A stretch of DNA of 5,874 bases, taken from assembly GCA_934692295.1 (NCBI GenBank), contig CAKUTL010000072.1:1-5874 (forward strand), read 5' to 3'. Both the position numbers and the translations under genes were made by a program. The DNA comes from an uncultured Candidatus Melainabacteria bacterium. GTDB taxonomy: Bacteria > Cyanobacteriota > Vampirovibrionia > Gastranaerophilales > Gastranaerophilaceae. Below, in pieces: positions 4,092-5,874 of this stretch. The notes under the pieces were generated by a model. It was not told the DNA's origin, did no database searches, and saw only the letters and a list, made by a program, of their open reading frames with translations. Numbering within the stretch: position 1 is the first letter of the stretch; each line of letters opens with the position of its first letter.

Positions 4092-5564
4092 CTATAAATT
4101 TTCTAAGGCTGCAATTTTCATATCCTTAAAGTCAGGTGTTCTTCCTGTCCAAATTTGTTCGGCTGCTAGAGCTTGGTGTATAAACATATCTACACCATTT
4201 ATCGTTCTATAACCGTGCTTTTGAGCAAGTTTGAGAAGAATAGTCTTTTTAGGATTGTAAATAACATCGTAAACAACTGCACCTTGTTTCAATGTTCTAA
4301 GTTCATTTTCTTCCACAGGAGTAAAATCAGCAGCACGCCCGAGCATTCCAATAGGTGTTGTATTCACAAGTAAATCAATATCAGACAAATCCCTAATTCG
4401 CTCAATTTGATAAGTGTTAAATTCTACATTAGGGAAAGTTTTACGCAAATAATTTACCAATTCTAAACTATTTGGCACATTACGAGTGAAAAGTTTAATT
4501 TCTTTCATTTGAGATTGAGCAAGAGCTGTAATCGCAGCACGAGCAGCACCACCGGTACCCAAGACACCGGCAACTTTACCACATAAAGTTACATCGTCAG
4601 GAATTGCATTCCTAAAACCAAGAACATCCGTGTTATAACCTTTCATTTCACGAGTTTGAGAATCAATAACAACAGTATTTACAGCGTTAACAATATCTGC
4701 CGAAGCATCAATTGAATCCAAAAACATAGTAATCGGTAATTTCAATGGAATTGTTACATTAAAACCAAGATAACCATGTGTTTTGAAAAATTTAATCCTA
4801 TCTACAAGAGTTTCGGGCGGGGTTTCAAGAATTTCATAACTTGCCTTCAATCCTAAACTCTTAAAACCGGCTTCGTGAATATAACTGGACAAAGAGTGTC
4901 CTAAAGGATACCCAATTAAAGCGTATTTACGAGTTGGAGCATTCACGGCATCAGGTGTTTGAGCCACTGGAACTGGCGACGAAGTTAATACATTTTCAAC
5001 TTGAGGTTTAAATAATGAGCTATTTACTGAAACATCAAAACTATTCGAAAATGATTGAGAAGAATACGTTTCCGGAGAGGCTTGCTCTACAGGTGGCTGA
5101 ACATTTTGAACTGGTTCTTGAGAATAAGAAGTTGACGAATAAGATGTTTGACTTCCCAAAGAATTTGAAGCCCCTTCAACTCCATAGGAAGACTGAGCAG
5201 TTTGACCTTCATAAGATGTTTGGCTCGGTTGTTCAACCGATTCAGAATAATTATTACTAGAATAAGTTGTTGTCCAAGAATTTTCAGGCGTAGATTGCTC
5301 TACAGGAGCGGACGTTTGTTCTACAACAGAAGGAGATGACTCGTATGAATTATAAGAAGAACTATTATCACTCAAATATTCACTTGCAGATGGAGCAGAT
5401 GAATAAATTGGAGAGGAATCCGCTGAAACAGTTGAAGTTTCTGGAGAATTTGCACCGGATTTTTCTTCTTCTTCCATTTGTTTTTTTAATTCAGTTAGGG
5501 TAATATTTATACCCTTAGCCTTCATTTCCTTGTATCTTGCCAACAACTCTTTACTTACAGCCAT
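4092..5564 (-). CDS. aroE: Shikimate dehydrogenase with long Tyr/Ser/Gln-rich N-terminal extension
   Basis: AroE reduces 3-dehydroshikimate to shikimate with NADPH in the cytoplasmic route to chorismate and aromatic amino acids. The catalytic domain is residues 211-490, the normal family length. It has the substrate-binding HSLSS (223-227), NVTIPLK with catalytic Lys275, NAVNT (293-297), GYNTDVLGF with catalytic Asp313, the nucleotide-binding GTGGAARA (336-343), NTTPIGM (401-407), and a C-terminal NGVDMFIHQA segment. Ahead of it are about 210 additional residues: a charged helical segment (1-35), then about 150 residues (36-185) rich in Ser, Tyr, Gln, Pro and acidic residues, with no Lys or Arg. 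The usual His before the catalytic Lys is Leu274. The start at 5564 is firm: AAAGGAG lies 8 nt upstream, and frame and composition stay continuous, so this is a real fusion and not a missed start. It follows topA by 16 bp, so the two are probably co-transcribed. Confidence 0.95.
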   Translation of the reverse strand: MAVSKELLARYKEMKAKGINITLTELKKQMEEEEKSGANSPETSTVSADSSPIYSSAPSASEYLSDNSSSYNSYESSPSVVEQTSAPVEQSTPENSWTTTYSSNNYSESVEQPSQTSYEGQTAQSSYGVEGASNSLGSQTSYSSTSYSQEPVQNVQPPVEQASPETYSSQSFSNSFDVSVNSSLFKPQVENVLTSSPVPVAQTPDAVNAPTRKYALIGYPLGHSLSSYIHEAGFKSLGLKASYEILETPPETLVDRIKFFKTHGYLGFNVTIPLKLPITMFLDSIDASADIVNAVNTVVIDSQTREMKGYNTDVLGFRNAIPDDVTLCGKVAGVLGTGGAARAAITALAQSQMKEIKLFTRNVPNSLELVNYLRKTFPNVEFNTYQIERIRDLSDIDLLVNTTPIGMLGRAADFTPVEENELRTLKQGAVVYDVIYNPKKTILLKLAQKHGYRTINGVDMFIHQALAAEQIWTGRTPDFKDMKIAALENL

Positions 5565-5572
5565 AAATCAAG

Positions 5573-5579
5573 CTCCTTT
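5573..5579 (-). promoter_or_regulatory. Shine-Dalgarno sequence fixing the distant aroE start
   Basis: AAAGGAG on the minus strand is 8 nt from the ATG at 5564. It matters because it supports translation from the far N-terminus, 210 codons before the enzyme domain. A shorter product from an internal start is thus not needed to explain the gene. Confidence 0.85.
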
Positions 5580-5580
5580 G

Positions 5581-5874
5581 TTATTCTTGCGGAGTTTCAG
5601 TTTGTTCAGGTTCTTTTTTGAATCCGCATTTCATATTTGAACAAGCAATAACATCGCCTTTTTTAAGAACTTTTTTAACCAAAAGACTTCCACAAGTTGG
5701 GCATTTTTCGCCGGTTGGTTCATTCCAAAGAACAAAATCACATTCCGGATATTTATCACAACCGTAGAATACCGTTCCTCGTTTTGATTTTCGTTCGACA
5801 ATCGTACCTTTTCCACATTTTGGACAAGTTACACCAGTTGATTTTCTATAAGGTTTACGATGTTTACACTCTGG
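5581..5874 (-). CDS. topA: DNA topoisomerase I, C-terminal zinc-ribbon tail (5' end outside window)
   Basis: The last 97 codons of a gene entering from the right edge; the TAA is at 5581-5583. Topoisomerase I relaxes negatively supercoiled DNA. The catalytic toroid lies outside the window and only the DNA-binding tail is visible. That tail has the end of one zinc ribbon (PEC at fragment residues 1-3), a complete ribbon CPKC...CDKYPEC (Cys17, 20, 39, 45), and a further ribbon CPTC...CSNMKC (Cys58, 61, 78, 83). The spacing and the FYGCDKYPECDFVLW segment are typical of the topoisomerase C4 zinc-finger repeat. An acidic/Gln-rich tail ends the protein. No ATG start is needed because the frame runs through the edge. 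aroE begins 16 bp after the stop, with no terminator between, so the two probably share an mRNA. Confidence 0.92.
   Translation of the reverse strand, partial: PECKHRKPYRKSTGVTCPKCGKGTIVERKSKRGTVFYGCDKYPECDFVLWNEPTGEKCPTCGSLLVKKVLKKGDVIACSNMKCGFKKEPEQTETPQE

Noticed and set aside
5015..5260. 81-codon open frame on the plus strand
   Set aside because: It is the antisense of the Ser/Gln-rich, stop-poor part of aroE, has no ribosome site, and its composition is explained by the opposite strand.
5631..5816. 61-codon minus-strand open frame over the right end
   Set aside because: It is in another frame over the topA zinc ribbons, whose Cys spacing clearly identifies the real frame.
1..5874. CRISPR array, insertion sequence, phage or defence system
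   Set aside because: No spaced repeats, transposase, integrase, recombinase or defence-type domain is present. The single RHH protein has no adjoining toxin.

Overview
This AT-rich bacterial window holds six protein genes and is densely packed with readable regulatory sequence. The type I-alpha glutamine synthetase, the PanD, the UbiA-family prenyltransferase and the coding style would fit a low-GC gut bacterium. Candidatus Gastranaerophilales (Vampirovibrionia, non-photosynthetic relatives of cyanobacteria) is my best guess. A Firmicutes-like clostridial genome is the main alternative, and the GlnR/TnrA-like operator before glnA would favour it. The taxonomy is inference and no marker here settles it.

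Layout from left to right. Positions 1-438 (+) are the C-terminal part of a UbiA-family membrane prenyltransferase cut by the window edge. It converges on 450-1262 (-), a four-helix membrane protein with a DUF2628-like front half; its extended -10 promoter lies so close to the ATG that the mRNA should be leaderless. An intergenic region with four GCATG-type sites separates it from a small solitary ribbon-helix-helix regulator (1518-1706, +), which ends in a strong terminator. Next is panD (1869-2225, +), with its own promoter and terminator. The glnA control region (2306-2497) holds a perfect 16-bp palindrome, three TGTAAA/TTTACA half-sites spaced one helical turn apart (two form a perfect match to the GlnR/TnrA consensus), a clear sigma-70 promoter and a 37-bp dyad over its -10 and start point. 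glnA (2498-3862, +) ends in a hairpin terminator.

Between glnA and the convergent aroE, positions 3957-4090 hold a promoter followed at the expected start point by about 95 nt that fold into a multi-hairpin structure closed by a terminal stem. This is a candidate unassigned small RNA. On the minus strand, a topA fragment (zinc-ribbon tail, 5581-5874) is followed after 16 bp by aroE (4092-5564). That AroE is unusual: an ordinary shikimate dehydrogenase domain follows about 210 extra residues, of which about 150 form a Tyr/Ser/Gln-rich, Lys/Arg-free stretch that looks like a eukaryotic prion-like domain.

The genes do not form one pathway. They are mostly single-gene transcription units for core metabolism (ammonia assimilation, beta-alanine/pantothenate, shikimate, quinone-type prenylation), plus the topA-aroE operon. 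The most interesting items are the AroE fusion, the candidate RNA and the layered glnA promoter.
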